A stretch of 64,000 bases of DNA from Macrotis lagotis (GCF_037893015.1 NC_133666.1:624601852-624665851); one strand, 5' to 3'; shown: positions 1 through 9,874, numbered from the stretch's first letter. Program-made: numbers and translations. Notes: generated by a model not told the origin, from the sequence alone.

Positions 1-58
1 CTAGCCCCATCTTATCTCAAGCCCTAAACACTGAGGTCTCACAATGGCTTGCTCACAG

Positions 59-371
59 GGATCTTGGGCAGATGTTTGCTGTAGACCACATCCCCACGGT
101 AATTGTGCTGAAACCTAGTGGCGAGATGGTCACCAGGGATGCTGTGGAGGAAATTGGCCGACTTGGGCCTGCCTGCTTCTGGAACTGGCAGGAGGCCTCT
201 GAGGTCATAGATCGAAACTTCCTAGTAGCTGAAGACTTTGATGACTTGGCACCCAGGAGCTTCACCGACCCCATCCGACGACTCAAATATAAGATTGAAA
301 AGGCAACTTCAAGAAAGCCTTCACAAGAGGGTGAGGTAGAGGAGGAAACTGGAGACAGGGAGATGTTCTGA
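59..371 (+). CDS. NXNL1: NXNL1, last coding exon (C-terminal half)
   Basis: Nucleoredoxin-like 1 (rod-derived cone viability factor) is a photoreceptor thioredoxin-fold protein. Its long form is a putative redox enzyme; a short secreted form made by intron retention supports cones. Seen: a CTCACAG acceptor at 52-58; base 59 completes a split codon; then 103 codons to TGA at 369-371. The protein opens DLGQMFAVDHIPTVIVLKPS, containing the conserved cis-proline loop (IPT) of thioredoxin folds. It continues with RLGPACFWNWQEASEVIDRN and an acidic EEETGDREMF tail, closely matching the family end (human: RLGTACFANWQEAAEVLDRN, tail GLF). The 103 residues equal what follows residue 109 in the 212-residue human protein, as I recall it. 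The CXXC-bearing exon 1 lies left of the window, so the redox site cannot be checked. It converges with MVB12A. Confidence 0.95.
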
Positions 372-1279
372 GCCTGCTGATGGGCTCAGAATTGGGCCCT
401 GGCAGGAAGGTGTCAACCAGATAGGAAATAGAGTCTGGCTACCCCTGACTTCCAGATGTTTGGGTCCCTACAAAAACTTGCAAAAGCAGAGGCAGGAAAG
501 ACACTGAACTGAGGTCCAAGCAGTGGATCCATCTTGTGGATGAACCCTAAAATCTCAGGGACCATGCTCCTCTTACAGGACCATCTCATATTCCTTCCTG
601 CCCAATGCCCCTTAGGATCTTCTCCTTAGAATTGGGGAACATCCTCTGGTCCCTGGAGAGACAAGACTATTCCTAGGGGAGATACCACTGGAGCTTCAGA
701 GGCCTAGGACACTCCAACACCAACCTTTTAACAACTCTCTACATGGCATTGCCTACATGTCTCCCAGACCACTCGCTCACATTCCACATCCTCCAGCAGT
801 CACTCCAACTGTACCATCATTCTAAGATGAGCTAAGACTCTAGGAAAATGAAGAGCAAGAGGTTATGGGCAACAGAAACTCAGAATTGCCAGGGACATTA
901 GTGGCAATTTAATTCAACCCATTCCTGAACCAGAATCTTCTGGACAACATACCTGCTAAGTAATTTTCTAGCCTTTAAGGACTTCCTCCAAGGGAGGATC
1001 ATTCCACTTGTAATGTTTCTAATGTTTAGGAAACCTTTTTTTTTTTTTAACATGAAGACTAAAGTTAATGCCTCTTTATGATTTCTACCTTTGCTCCTCA
1101 TTTGGCCTTCAAGGACAAACAGATCAGATGTCTACAAATATCCCTTCATATACCTGAAATGTTCTCATTTCTCCTTATTACTGAATCTTTTGTATGGGCC
1201 AGAAGGAGGTGGTCTGATCTCTCAATCTTGAGGGGTGTGAGGGGGAAGTACACAGCAGGCTACCAAAGATAGGAAACAA
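372..1279 (+). other. NXNL1 3' flank / probable 3' UTR
   Basis: No coding exon was recognised here. The stretch presumably contains the NXNL1 3' UTR, but I see no canonical AATAAA on the + strand, so its 3' end cannot be placed. A short T run lies near 1028-1038. In human the gene next to NXNL1 on this side is TMEM221, as I recall; no reading frame resembling a multi-span membrane protein is visible. Confidence 0.5.
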
Positions 1280-1731
1280 TGGGCTTAAGAAGAAGTCTTT
1301 ATTACTTAGAGCAAATTGAGCCAGTCCTGCAGGCTTATCACCAGGAAAAAAAATCCAAGGCACATATTTTGTTCCCTGCCTGCCTAGAGCTGTATCAGCT
1401 CAAGGCCCCCTGGGGCAAAGAGCCCTGTAAGATGCCTTTGTCAGAGCATAACCTCTGCTAATTGGCAAAAGAGCTTCAGGACCCCTCTCTCCCCACACCT
1501 TCACCAGGCTGCATCAATGGTGAACTTTCAGGCTCCTGTTAGGGGACCGAGTTGCCTGTCCCAGAGATGCTGTGACAGGCTGCAGGCTTCCAAACATCAG
1601 AGGGGACATGGAGCATAGTGTCATCCAAGGGGCCGAGAGAGCAAAAGGAAGAAGAAAAGAGGCACTGTGGTCAGCATTGCACCGGCTTGGTATCCCAGAA
1701 TCTTGAAAGTTGATCTCTTCTCCTCTGGGAG
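1280..1731 (-). other. MVB12A: MVB12A 3' UTR
   Basis: This runs from the MVB12A stop codon (1732-1734) to about 20 nt past the only canonical poly(A) signal seen on this strand (1298-1303). That gives a 3' UTR of roughly 450 nt. The cleavage position is inferred. Confidence 0.6.
1298..1303 (-). terminator. MVB12A poly(A) signal
   Basis: AATAAA on the minus strand (TTTATT on +), about 430 nt after the MVB12A stop. It is the first canonical hexamer in that direction and ends the gene before the convergent NXNL1 region. Confidence 0.6.
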
Positions 1732-1794
1732 CTAACAGACACTGGGAGGCAGGCGAGCTGCCGCTGTCCTCTCCACCACAAAGCCATAGTTGTA
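1732..1794 (-). CDS. MVB12A: MVB12A exon 9 (terminal)
   Basis: 63 nt: [20 protein letters not shown] then TAG (1734-1732); acceptor TTCCAG. Matches the human end [20 protein letters not shown] apart from the final Cys and one conservative change. Confidence 0.95.
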   Translation of the reverse strand, partial: YNYGFVVERTAAARLPPSVC

Positions 1795-3900
1795 CTGGAA
1801 TAACATACAGAATGACAGATGGGGCAGCTTCATGGATACAAGACCTCTAACCTCCCACATCAGACCTCACATGCAGGGGCTAGGGGGTTTGTAGTCATGA
1901 CAGAGAGCCAAAGGGCCTACCTCCTCCTCGATGTCAGCCAGAGATTTGATAGTCAGGTCTGCAAAAGCAGAGAAGCCCTGGAGGAAGAGCCAGAGGAGAG
2001 TTAAGCCCAGGGCAGAACTCCACCTTTTGAAAACCCCCAAGGACACAAGAAAACCCACAGCCATCACCAGACTCTTTGGTATGTGAGATAGAAATACTGG
2101 AGCACAGCAAACCCAGATTGAGTCTGGCTGCCCCATACCTCCAGTGACCCTGCCACAAAACCCCTCAGTCTCTCTCTCAGGAACAACCATCCCCAGGGTC
2201 TCCCAACTCTCTTCCATACCTCTCATAGCTTCCTTGACATTCTTTTTTCCCACCTTATCTCAACCTCCTTTACCCATCCCCACTCCCAATAACCTCTAAA
2301 GGTCTATGGGGGGGGGGGGGAAGTGGTTTTATGAGAACAAGGGAAAGGGGCAGGGGTCACATAGTATTTTAGAAGGATGGGTCATGACTGGGATGGGGAA
2401 GGGTCTGGTGAGACACCTCATGACACAGGAAGAGCTGAGGGTCTGCTTTATGGGATGGAGTAGTTTGTAGTTTCAGTAGGAATGTCCATCTATATATTGT
2501 GAGGAAAGTACTTTAAAAAACTATTCATGTGAGGTATCATTAGCATTTATTAATAAATAATAAATGCAACTCTTGGGGGAACCACTCACCATTGGACCAT
2601 TGTCTTTGCCTTCAAACTTGGGGTGTAAAATGAAGGGAACCCCATCCATGGCTGAGAAGAAAGATTACCAATGAGCTGAAGAGTAATGGGATGAAAACCA
2701 GAGTTGCCCTCCCATTCCCCTGAGAAAACTAAGGGGATGCTAGAGCTAAAGAGTTGATATTCTCTAGTCTAAACCCTTCATTTTACAGAAAAGGTAAATG
2801 AGGCATAATGGGGGAAGGGAGTGTTACAAAGTTGGCAAGCAGAAGAACCAAGGCTAGAACTCAGGTTTTCATCAGTCTAAGTATTTTTTCCTTCTACACC
2901 TTGTCATCCCCACTACTATCCAGACCCTTCTCTTCCAGTTCCTCAATGTCTCCATTTTTTCCTTTGCTCCTTTAAAGTTGAGTAAGAATATAGAATTCAG
3001 GTTACCCGAGATGCCATATAGACTAGAAGCCTCATAGATGGAATCACTCCTCCTGATGGTTCCTTGTCTTGAGCTCAATGTGGATAGCTTCTCCGAGCTG
3101 TCACTGTGGGGGGGCACAACCCATGCCAATGTAAAATAGCAGGGGTAGTTACTCCTCAATCCCCAGTATAATATTGCTTCTTGATCCCTCCTCCCTTCCA
3201 GCCCAGGTCTTGGCTGCCTCCACATCTCCTGCCAGACTCACCTGGATTTATCCAGGGAAAGGCCTCCCATCTCCAAACTGATGCTCCGAGGCTTAGGAAG
3301 GGGCTTGGGCTTGGAGACTTTACCTTTCTTACACCAAACTGCAAAGCCACCTATTTCCCTGTAGGGTAAGATGTATTTTAGAAGGAAATCTATTGTTTGT
3401 ACTCAAGGAAGATTACTCCTTGTGGACCCTGGGGTGAGAATTTACTGTCTCCTAGGACATGTAGATGAGTATGTGTGTGCACATAAAAAGATGGTTAAAG
3501 GATCAAGTGCATATAAGTATGAGGAAGGTGAATGAGGTTAGAGGGCTATGTATATAGGATCAGGTTAGTCAGGGGAAGCTGGAATGAACAGGGGCTTTAG
3601 GGACAACTCTCTACCCAACACGCATGTATCCTGCCACCACTTTGCTCTTGCCACTCAGCCGGACATCAAACACAGCCGTATCTGCCACTCCAAGGGGGAC
3701 TAGCTTCATGCAGACCCGTTTCTTTTTTGATACTGATGCCTCTGGGTGGGAGGGGAAGGAGAACAGAGATTGATATCTTATTCAACCAGGTCAATCAAAT
3801 CCCTAATTGTGGTACCTTTCTTCCCATCATGTGTGTGATTGACTCTGGATTCACAATATAATCATGACTAAACACACAAGTATGCATGTATACACACACA

Positions 3901-3968
<68 letters not shown>

Positions 3969-5422
3969 CAAGAGAATGACCTTACTGGCATCTAGGAACT
4001 CGCTGATATAGATGAAGCCCACAGGAAGAGGTGTTTTCTCATTTAGGATCTGGATATCTGTGACCACATTTTCCTGGAGAGTCTGTGAGGGAAGCACAGG
4101 GGAAGGGAATAATGATCATTGAAAGGAGAGCCAGAATTAGCTAGCACAGAAACCACAACTACTCTGTGGGGGAGCGCTGATGGTGGAGGCAACTTCTCTG
4201 GTGGGGGCAGCAGACTGCCCTGGAGAGCTGTAATGCAAAACTGTGGCATGGAAGGTTGAAATGGAGGAAGGGGGAAAAACAGAAAAGGCATAGGACAAAG
4301 GACAGTCTGAGTAAAGAAAGGTCATCTCCAGAGAGGGGCGCTACAACAACGGGACCAACAAAAGACTATGTGTGGGCTGAAGCGGAGGGGCATGTCCTGG
4401 AACGGCCATCCTTTACTCATGCAAGTTACTCTCTAGTGCTAGGCCGAGGGGGTAGGAGTAGGAGTTAGGACACTTAGACCTGTGTTCAAGGTCTAGCTCT
4501 GATACTATTTAAGAATCTTAGACAAATCACTTCTCTTTAATTTCCCCATCTGTAGAATGAGAACAAAAGTTACATTACCCACCCATGACTGCTGTGGGGA
4601 AAGCAGGCTGGAAACTTCCAAGTGCTATAGGAATTAGAGCTCATGTAATTATTTCTTACCTCACTGCTGGTGCCACTGCCAGGCCCAGATTCCCCAGGAC
4701 TGAGGCACAGGAAGTAGCCAGACTTTTGTGCAAATCCCTTTCCAAAGTTGGCGGGCGTCCCCTCCACTGTGCTTGTGATCTAGGGGTCAGAGAAAACGGG
4801 TTACTGACCCGGAGCATGGGGGCGAGAGGCACCGGTGGCCCCGCACTTGGCCCTAATCCTTCTCTTCGGTTTCCATACTCTCCCTCCCAACAGCCAGAGG
4901 AATCTTGTCTTCCTATGACCAAGGCCCCAGACATCATCTCTCCATTTCCCGTTTTGGGCAAGAATGGCGAGGCCCGGGGGCTCTGGGGTCAGGCTCGGTC
5001 AAGTCCATGGGACCAGAGGCGCGAGGCAAGGATGGGGCTGGGTGAGAGAGATCAGGAACAGTGAGGCTGGAGGGGCCAAGGGTGGGAGATTAGTGATGGG
5101 AGGGGGAGAAGGTAGGGGGGAAGATGAACGAACTGGGAGGGGGGCAAAAGGGAGCAGGGTCCGGCAGAGGTCCGAGTGAAGGGGGGAGTGATGCTGGGGG
5201 GCAGGAAGGGAGGAACTCTGAGGCTGGGGGAGGAGGGGGCGCCCCCAAGAACACGGCGAGGGGGGGTACAGGGACACGGGGGAGGGGGAGGCACGGAGAA
5301 ACTGAGGCCGGGCCCGCTCTGCGCTCGCTCACCGCACTGTAACCCCGGGGCGGGGCAGCCGATGCCAAAACCCAGGCCAAGCCGGTTATCGGGGCCCCGT
5401 CGGGGGCGGCCCCGGGATCCAT
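1732..5422 (-). CDS. MVB12A: MVB12A, complete nine-exon gene (ESCRT-I subunit)
   Basis: MVB12A (FAM125A/CFBP) is an accessory subunit of ESCRT-I, which sorts ubiquitinated receptors into multivesicular bodies at the endosome. Exons, in transcript order: 5333-5422, 4660-4779, 3986-4073, 3615-3741, 3242-3358, 3006-3103, 2590-2651, 1921-1977, 1732-1794. All introns are GT-AG and the phases join exactly: 822 nt, 273 residues plus stop. That is the length I recall for human MVB12A. The start is the ATG at 5422 ([11 protein letters not shown] ..., human MDPVPGTDSAP ...). An N-terminal MABP domain (about residues 9-150) carries [17 protein letters not shown] and [10 protein letters not shown] motifs. 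A PxPxxR ligand PLPKPR (161-166) fits binding of CD2AP/CIN85 SH3 domains. The C-terminal UMA domain (about 214-262, [20 protein letters not shown]) binds the ESCRT-I core. The first exon lies in a CpG island, suggesting broad expression. Confidence 0.97.
1921..1977 (-). CDS. MVB12A: MVB12A exon 8
   Basis: 57 nt, 19 codons [19 protein letters not shown]; acceptor CCTCCAG, donor GTAGGC. This is the core of the UMA domain. Confidence 0.95.
2308..2320 (+). repeat. G13 homopolymer in MVB12A intron 7
   Basis: A run of 13 G on the + strand in the intron between exons 7 and 8. Likely length-polymorphic. Confidence 0.8.
2590..2651 (-). CDS. MVB12A: MVB12A exon 7
   Basis: 62 nt; acceptor TTCTCAG, donor GTGAGT. 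Encodes [20 protein letters not shown] (human MDGVPFTLHPRFEGKS...), the start of the UMA domain. Confidence 0.95.
2765..2890 (-). repeat. MIR-type SINE fragment in MVB12A intron 6
   Basis: Decayed MIR-like core on the minus strand: TTCATTTTACAGAAAAGG, then AACTCAGGTTTTC (read on +). Confidence 0.5.
3006..3103 (-). CDS. MVB12A: MVB12A exon 6
   Basis: 98 nt; acceptor CCCACAG after a C-rich tract, donor GTAACC. Encodes [20 protein letters not shown] then [12 protein letters not shown]. The [16 protein letters not shown] block is nearly identical to human ([16 protein letters not shown]). Confidence 0.95.
3242..3358 (-). CDS. MVB12A: MVB12A exon 5
   Basis: 117 nt; acceptor CCTACAG, donor GTGAGT. 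Encodes [20 protein letters not shown] then [18 protein letters not shown]. Contains the proline-rich SH3 ligand PLPKPR. Confidence 0.95.
3615..3741 (-). CDS. MVB12A: MVB12A exon 4
   Basis: 127 nt; acceptor CACCCAG, donor GTAGAG. The first two bases (AG) complete Lys100. Encodes [17 protein letters not shown], then [24 protein letters not shown]. The basic KKKR patch is typical of MABP domains, which bind acidic membranes. Confidence 0.95.
3892..3963 (+). repeat. (CA)n microsatellite in MVB12A intron 3
   Basis: About 36 CA dinucleotides with one TA interruption. On the transcribed strand it is (UG)n, starting about 22 nt after the exon 3 donor. Confidence 0.95.
3986..4073 (-). CDS. MVB12A: MVB12A exon 3
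   Basis: 88 nt encoding [20 protein letters not shown] ... EFLDA plus one base of a split Lys codon. Donor GTAAGG at 3985-3980. A long (CA)n tract begins about 22 nt inside the following intron. Confidence 0.95.
4450..4575 (+). repeat. MIR-type SINE in MVB12A intron 2
   Basis: A MIR-like order of motifs: GACCTGTGTTCAAGGTCTAG, then GACAAATCACTTCTC, then TTTCCCCATCTGTAGAATGA. Confidence 0.6.
4660..4779 (-). CDS. MVB12A: MVB12A exon 2
   Basis: 40 codons, phase 0 to 0, acceptor ...CCCTAG and donor GTAAGA. Encodes [20 protein letters not shown] then GYFLCLS, the conserved MABP-domain start, then a Gly/Ser-rich linker ([13 protein letters not shown]) longer than I recall in human. Confidence 0.95.
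5333..5422 (-). CDS. MVB12A: MVB12A exon 1 (coding part)
   Basis: 30 codons from ATG 5420-5422; ends ...APPRGYSA before donor GTGAGC (5332-5327). Phase 0. GC-rich, within the CpG island. The 5' UTR lies right of 5422 and its start is not determined. Confidence 0.95.
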
Positions 5423-5597
5423 CCCGGGGGCTGCGGTCGAGGCGGAAGACGGTGGGATGGAGGGGTGCCGGGCCGCGGAGGTGAGCAGAAATGACGGGGG
5501 ATCCCGCCCCTGCAGCAGCCACTGGGCGCCGGACTTCGGCCCCGCTGGCGGCCGTCTAAGGAACTACAGAGACCAGAAGCCAATTCGGCGACCTAGG

Positions 5598-5609
5598 TGC
5601 GCCTGCGCA
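5598..5609. promoter_or_regulatory. NRF1-like site
   Basis: TGCGCCTGCGCA, one mismatch from the NRF1 palindrome TGCGCATGCGCA, 176 bp upstream of the MVB12A ATG. Motif match only. Confidence 0.5.
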
Positions 5610-5670
5610 ACGCCCAGAACTCTCTGACGCAGAGCCTGCGAGGTCTGACACCCAAGCCCAGCCAAACACT

Positions 5671-5678
5671 TGACGTCA
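5671..5678. promoter_or_regulatory. Perfect CRE (TGACGTCA)
   Basis: Full palindromic CREB/ATF site about 250 bp upstream of the MVB12A start codon, inside the CpG island. Confidence 0.6.
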
Positions 5679-5702
5679 CTCGTTCGTAAACCCCGCCCCC
5701 AT

Positions 5703-5729
5703 GAGCAAATTGCGCGTGAGCAAATTGCG
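5703..5729 (+). repeat. 15-bp-spaced tandem motif GAGCAAATTGCG
   Basis: GAGCAAATTGCG occurs at 5703-5714 and again at 5718-5729. Each copy contains an ATTGCG half resembling a C/EBP half-site. Probably a promoter micro-duplication. Confidence 0.6.
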
Positions 5730-5784
5730 GGGGGAGCGTTGAAGCGTCGATGACGTTTACGAGGAGGACTACATTCCCCAGAGT

Positions 5785-5790
5785 CACGTG
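5785..5790. promoter_or_regulatory. CACGTG E-box
   Basis: Palindromic E-box (USF/MYC/TFE class) next to ACTACATTCCCCAGA, which resembles the ZNF143 promoter motif. Motif match only. A TFE-type E-box would suit an endolysosomal gene, but that is speculation. Confidence 0.45.
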
Positions 5791-6010
5791 CAGGACCAGA
5801 CCGGCCCCTTGACCCCCGATCGCCCACCTATCGCGGGCACTGCGGGCTCGGCCGGGGCGGAGAATCATTGTGGGCGGGGGGAAAGCCGGAGCGGTTCGGC
5901 CCGAGGGTCTTTGGAATGGGTGGTCTTGGAGTTTGTCCCAGCTGGTGATCTGGCTTGCCGGGTGGTCTCCGCCTCCAGTCCCACCTATTCTCCATCCAGC
6001 TGGCCCAAGA

Positions 6011-6064
6011 ACTTCCGGGGCTTCCTGTTGCCTAGGAGACAAAGGAGCGACTTCTCTGACGTGA
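6011..6064. promoter_or_regulatory. ETS, X-box-like and CRE-like motif cluster
   Basis: ACTTCCGG (ETS core, 6011-6018), GTTGCCTAGGAGAC (6027-6040, RFX X-box-like with two mismatches in the right arm) and TGACGTGA (6057-6064, CRE-like) lie within 54 bp at the far side of the CpG island, about 600 bp from the MVB12A ATG. Confidence 0.4.
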
Positions 6065-6189
6065 AGCTCCGCCCACTTTCCCAGGCTAATTAACAAAGGA
6101 CTCACCTCCGGATTCCGGGGTGGCCCCGCTCTTTCCCGCCTCTCCGACTGGTCCCCGAAGGAGCAGCCACCAATCAGCTCTGCCCTTCC

Positions 6190-6322
6190 CGTTTTAATAT
6201 TTTTTTTTTTAGGTTTTTTGCAAGGCAAACGGGGTTAAGTGGCTTGCCCAAGGCCACACAGCTAGGTAATTATTAAGTGTCTGAGATCGGATTTGAACCC
6301 AGGTACTCCTGACTCCACCCCT
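6190..6322 (-). mobile_element. WSINE1-like SINE, 5' truncated
   Basis: Minus-strand copy with its A-tail (T run at about 6202-6211). Tail and core (GCAAGGCAAACGGGGTTAAG, CACACAGCTAGGTAATTATT) are present, the tRNA-like head is missing. It marks the right edge of the CpG island. Confidence 0.85.
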
Positions 6323-6889
6323 TCGCCTTCCCTTTTGCGAGGACTTGCCTTGAGCGCTGACCTTCAGCCCAGGCCTGGAGGTGGGCGAGTCATCTTCCCG
6401 TGCTCTCCTGGGCTGACGTGACGGCTTGGTGGACATCCCCGTGTCAGGGTCAAGTTCGGACTGTGTCCGACTGGGACCGATCAGACCAATCCGAGCTTGT
6501 CCTGTTCCGTTAGAGATGAGGCACAAATAATCCGTGTGAACATTTGGAGCAAGACTGCCCACAGCTGGATATGAATTTGGGAGTCAACGATCATAATCCT
6601 TTAGAAAGCCCTCCCGGGGGACCCTTCATAAGTCCCCATCCAAGCCACTCTGCCCCTTCTGTTCAGAGAAGTCCCAGGGAACCCCACACCCCAGATAGTC
6701 CTTGCTCTAGAGTCCCCTGAGTCTACCTGGTTCTAAAACGTCAACGCAGGACCTCTGCTTCGGAGACGGCTCCATTCTATCCTTCCATCTCTCTTAACTA
6801 TTGTCCTATATCTCTTCTGCCCTTTGTAACTAAACTCCTTGAAAAGGCTCTCTACAACAGATGCCTCCATTTTGTCTTTTTTTCTTTTT

Positions 6890-7034
6890 CTTTTTTTTGT
6901 GGGACATTGGGTTTAAGTGACTTGCCCAAGGTCACACAACTAGTAAGTATCAAGGTTTTGAGGTGGGATTTGAATTCAGGAGTCGAGACTCCAGGGCCAT
7001 AGCTCTATCCACTACACCACCCAGCTGCCCCTCT
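6890..7034 (-). mobile_element. MAR/MIR-type marsupial SINE
   Basis: Minus-strand tRNA-derived SINE: GACTTGCCCAAGGTCACACA and a head ending CACCCAGCTGCCCC, inserted in the L2-type remnant. Confidence 0.75.
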
Positions 7035-7654
7035 TTTTCTCTCTCTCCTTAAATCCCTTACAATCCAGCTTCTGAACTCATCCTTCCACCAAAACTGTTC
7101 TTTCCAAAGGTACCGATGATCCCTTGGATGCTAAACTCAGTGACCTTTTCTCAGTCTTCATTCTCTTTGACTTCTCTGTATGCTTTCACATTATCACTGC
7201 CTTCTTGATATTTCTCTCTAGGTTTTCAAGACACCCCTCTCTCCTGGTTCTCCTGATTGCTCTTTGTCTCCTTTGCTGAATCCTCTTCCAGATCATGCCC
7301 TCCAACCACAGTGTCTCTCAGGGTTCTGCCCTGGGTCTTCTCTTTTCCAAGAAGTAATCTTTCTTCTCTTGTTAATTCCTATGATTTATCATTTCTGTGC
7401 TAGTGGTTCCAAAATCAACCTATCCTGGCCCAAACAATGATGTCCTCCAAACTTGCATTTCCAACTGCCTTTCAGATTTCTCAAACCAGAAGTCCAGTAC
7501 ACATCTTAAATTTAACATTCCCAAAGGAGACTCATCTACCCCCAACCTCTCCTCCTTTCTTAACACTGAAAAGAGCAATCCTATCTTCCCAGTCCTTCAG
7601 ACTCCTAATTCTGCTTTTCTGTTGAGTTCTCTCATTTAAATTGTGTCCTGTATT

Positions 7655-7846
7655 TTGGAATTTTCGTAGCAAAGATACTGAAGTGGTTTGTCCTTTCCTT
7701 CTCCAGATCATTTTTATAGATGAGGAACTGAGACAAACAGGATTAAGCGACTTGTCCAGCTAAGTAAGTATCTGAGGTCAGATTTAAAATTCTGTCTTCA
7801 GGGCCAGCACTTTATCCATTTAAAAAGTCACCTAGCTGCTCCTCTG
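7655..7846 (-). mobile_element. Older MAR/MON-type SINE
   Basis: Diverged minus-strand copy with the longer body AAGATACTGAAGTGGTTTG ... GATGAGGAACTGAGACAAAC and a degraded head (CACCTAGCTGCTCC). Confidence 0.6.
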
Positions 7847-8720
7847 GTTTTCCTAACTCCTCTTAATTCTAGTGCTTTTCCTCTGTTGATTATTTCCTAT
7901 ATGTCATATATAACTTGCTCTGTATATATTTGTTGGCATATTGTCTCCTCCCTTAAAGTATAATCTCTTTGAGGGCAGAGACTGTCTCTTCCCTTTTTGA
8001 ATCTCAACATAGAAGGTACTTAATAAAATGTTGATTGACTGAACTCTTCACTGTTTTTCACTCCCCAGCTCTCACCCCCATATCCAATCACCTGTTGCAA
8101 GGTCTGTCAGTTTTTTACCTTTTCAACATTTTTCTGATGTTCCTCTTTCTCTTTTCTATCACTGCTACACTAGTGCAGGTCCTCATCACCTTACACCTGG
8201 ATTATTGCAATAGCCTGCTGGTGGATCTGTCTGCCTGAAATCTCTATTCCAATTCATTCAGCCACTAAAATGATTTTTCTAAAGCACAGGTTCAACTCTG
8301 TCACTCTTTCCCCAATTTCACAATAAACACCAGTAACTATTATCGGTACAAAATGGCATTCAAAAACCTTTTATAATCTAGCCCCTTAACACTTTATTCT
8401 CCAATAAAGTGGCACTGGCCTCCTTGCCCTCATAGGGCCAAGACATTTCATCTCTCGACCTGGAATGACCTTCCTCTTTAGCTCATCTCCTGACCTCCTT
8501 GCCTTCCTTTAATTGAAACCATAATCCTACTTTTTTTACTGGAAGTCTTCCCCATTCCCTTTAAATTCAGGTACTTTCCTTTGGTAATTATTTCCTATTT
8601 ATCTTGCTTTGTATTATCTCTCCATTAGGTTGTAAGCTCCTTGAAGGTAGGGACTGTTTTTTCCCCTCTTTTTGTATCCCCAACACTTAGCCCAGAGCAG
8701 ACATTTAATAAATGGTAATT

Positions 8721-9715
8721 TCTTGCTTTTCTGGAGGTTTCTAGACCTGACCTGACTTGAGCTGCCAATTCTTGGCTACTGTAAGCTGGGTCTCCTGGAC
8801 CTACACTACTTGCCACCATCACAGTCTTATCTCTCCAGCTTACTGGATTCATTTCTCAATGGTAAAACATTCATAATTATATGCAACATCATCTCCAGAA
8901 ACTCATCACTAAGCAAGATGAAATCATAAACTTATATCACCTAAGCACTTCTAGTCCATGGGACCCCTTTCCTCCCTCTTGGAAGGTAGAAGATGAACAC
9001 TGGAGAGCTCTAACTAGATCCTCCACCATTTGAAGTTTAGACCCAAAGAATTTGCATACCTTCTGGCTACTTTTCTGGATTTCATCTTCCCCAGAAATTC
9101 CCTGGCTGGATGGCTTCATTACCACGCCTTCCCACCATGGATAACTTCTTTCTTCCCCTTTCAGTTATTTTTAACCTTTTTTCAATAATTTACAAAACCT
9201 GATTTCACCTTCATCCTTTTCCTTTCTCACTTCTGAGCCCAAGACTGGGCTCCCTCCTGATAACCCTGTATACATCCTGGTCACCTTTTCTGGAAGTTTC
9301 ACCTATACCCCTTGGCTTACTCATTGGTTGTGGTAGAAGAATGTGAATTTTCCTTGTACTCTCTTGACATTTCCAGACTCTCCTACCACCATCTCTCAGC
9401 AACCTCTCCTCTTTAACATTTTGCACTATTCAAATTTAAAATCTAATCCATATCCTGAGAGTCATTATCACCCCTAGGACCCTCTTTTTCCTTTTCCATT
9501 GAATTCAGTGACTGGCTTGTTGAGCCTCCTCTACAACTCCTGCCTTCATATTAGATTTTAACTTATCTTCTCAGTTCCTCTGGCAATTCAATTCACATGA
9601 CCTTCTCCTACAAATCACCTTAGACTGAGATGAACTTGCCATCACCCATGAGTTCCATGTTCATATTTAGAAATTCTGAACTTCCTTTATCTGGTCATAA
9701 CCTTCTATGACTCAT
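8721..9715. other. Intergenic, no gene recognised
   Basis: Pyrimidine-rich, probably ancient LINE-derived sequence on +. No splice-flanked conserved coding block or recognisable domain was found. Confidence 0.4.
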
Positions 9716-9874
9716 CTTTATTTTTATTTTTTTAGGTTTTTGCATGGCAAATGGAATTAAGTGGCTTACCCAAGGCCACACAGCTAGGTAATTATTGTCT
9801 GAGGCTGGATTTGAACTCAGGTACTCCTGACTCCAGGGCCAGTGCTCTATCCACTGCACCACCTAGCTGCCCCT
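9716..9874 (-). mobile_element. WSINE1-like SINE
   Basis: Near full-length minus-strand copy: TTTTTTTAGGTTTTTGCATG tail through CCACCTAGCTGCCCC head. Confidence 0.9.

Larger units (their letters stand above)
4780..6180. promoter_or_regulatory. CpG island / MVB12A promoter region
   Basis: A GC-rich, CpG-dense block, unlike the AT-rich surroundings. It covers MVB12A exon 1 and intron 1 and extends about 750 bp upstream of the start codon. The 4980-5330 part is strongly strand-biased (G-runs on +, C-runs on the MVB12A sense strand). No TATA box is obvious, consistent with a dispersed CpG promoter. The half right of 5.6 kb holds several transcription-factor-like motifs (listed separately) and could also drive divergent + strand transcription. 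Confidence 0.8.
6780..8720 (+). repeat. L2-type LINE remnants
   Basis: Decayed L2-like reverse-transcriptase and 3' sequence on +. A frame near 8165-8238 reads TLVQVLITLHLDYCNSLLVD, whose LDYCNSLL is an L2 hallmark. Two L2-like 3' ends (TTGTAAGCTCCTTGAAGGTA ... TTAATAAATG) end near 8030 and 8715. Older SINEs are embedded. No intact ORF. Confidence 0.65.

Noticed and set aside
3795..4097. 100-codon minus-strand ORF with a VCVCVC run
   Set aside because: This is MVB12A exon 3 read through its donor into the (GT)n intron repeat; only 3986-4073 is exon.
4585..5064. 159-codon + strand ORF
   Set aside because: Antisense shadow of MVB12A exon 2 and GC-rich intron 1.
4980..5330. G-run-rich strand suggesting G-quadruplex-based regulation
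   Set aside because: Plausible, but such runs are ordinary in CpG-island first introns; no specific quadruplex claim can be supported by eye.
5593..6228. 211-codon minus-strand ORF upstream of MVB12A
   Set aside because: It begins inside a SINE and runs through the CpG island promoter; GC-rich DNA gives long chance frames and there is no homology.
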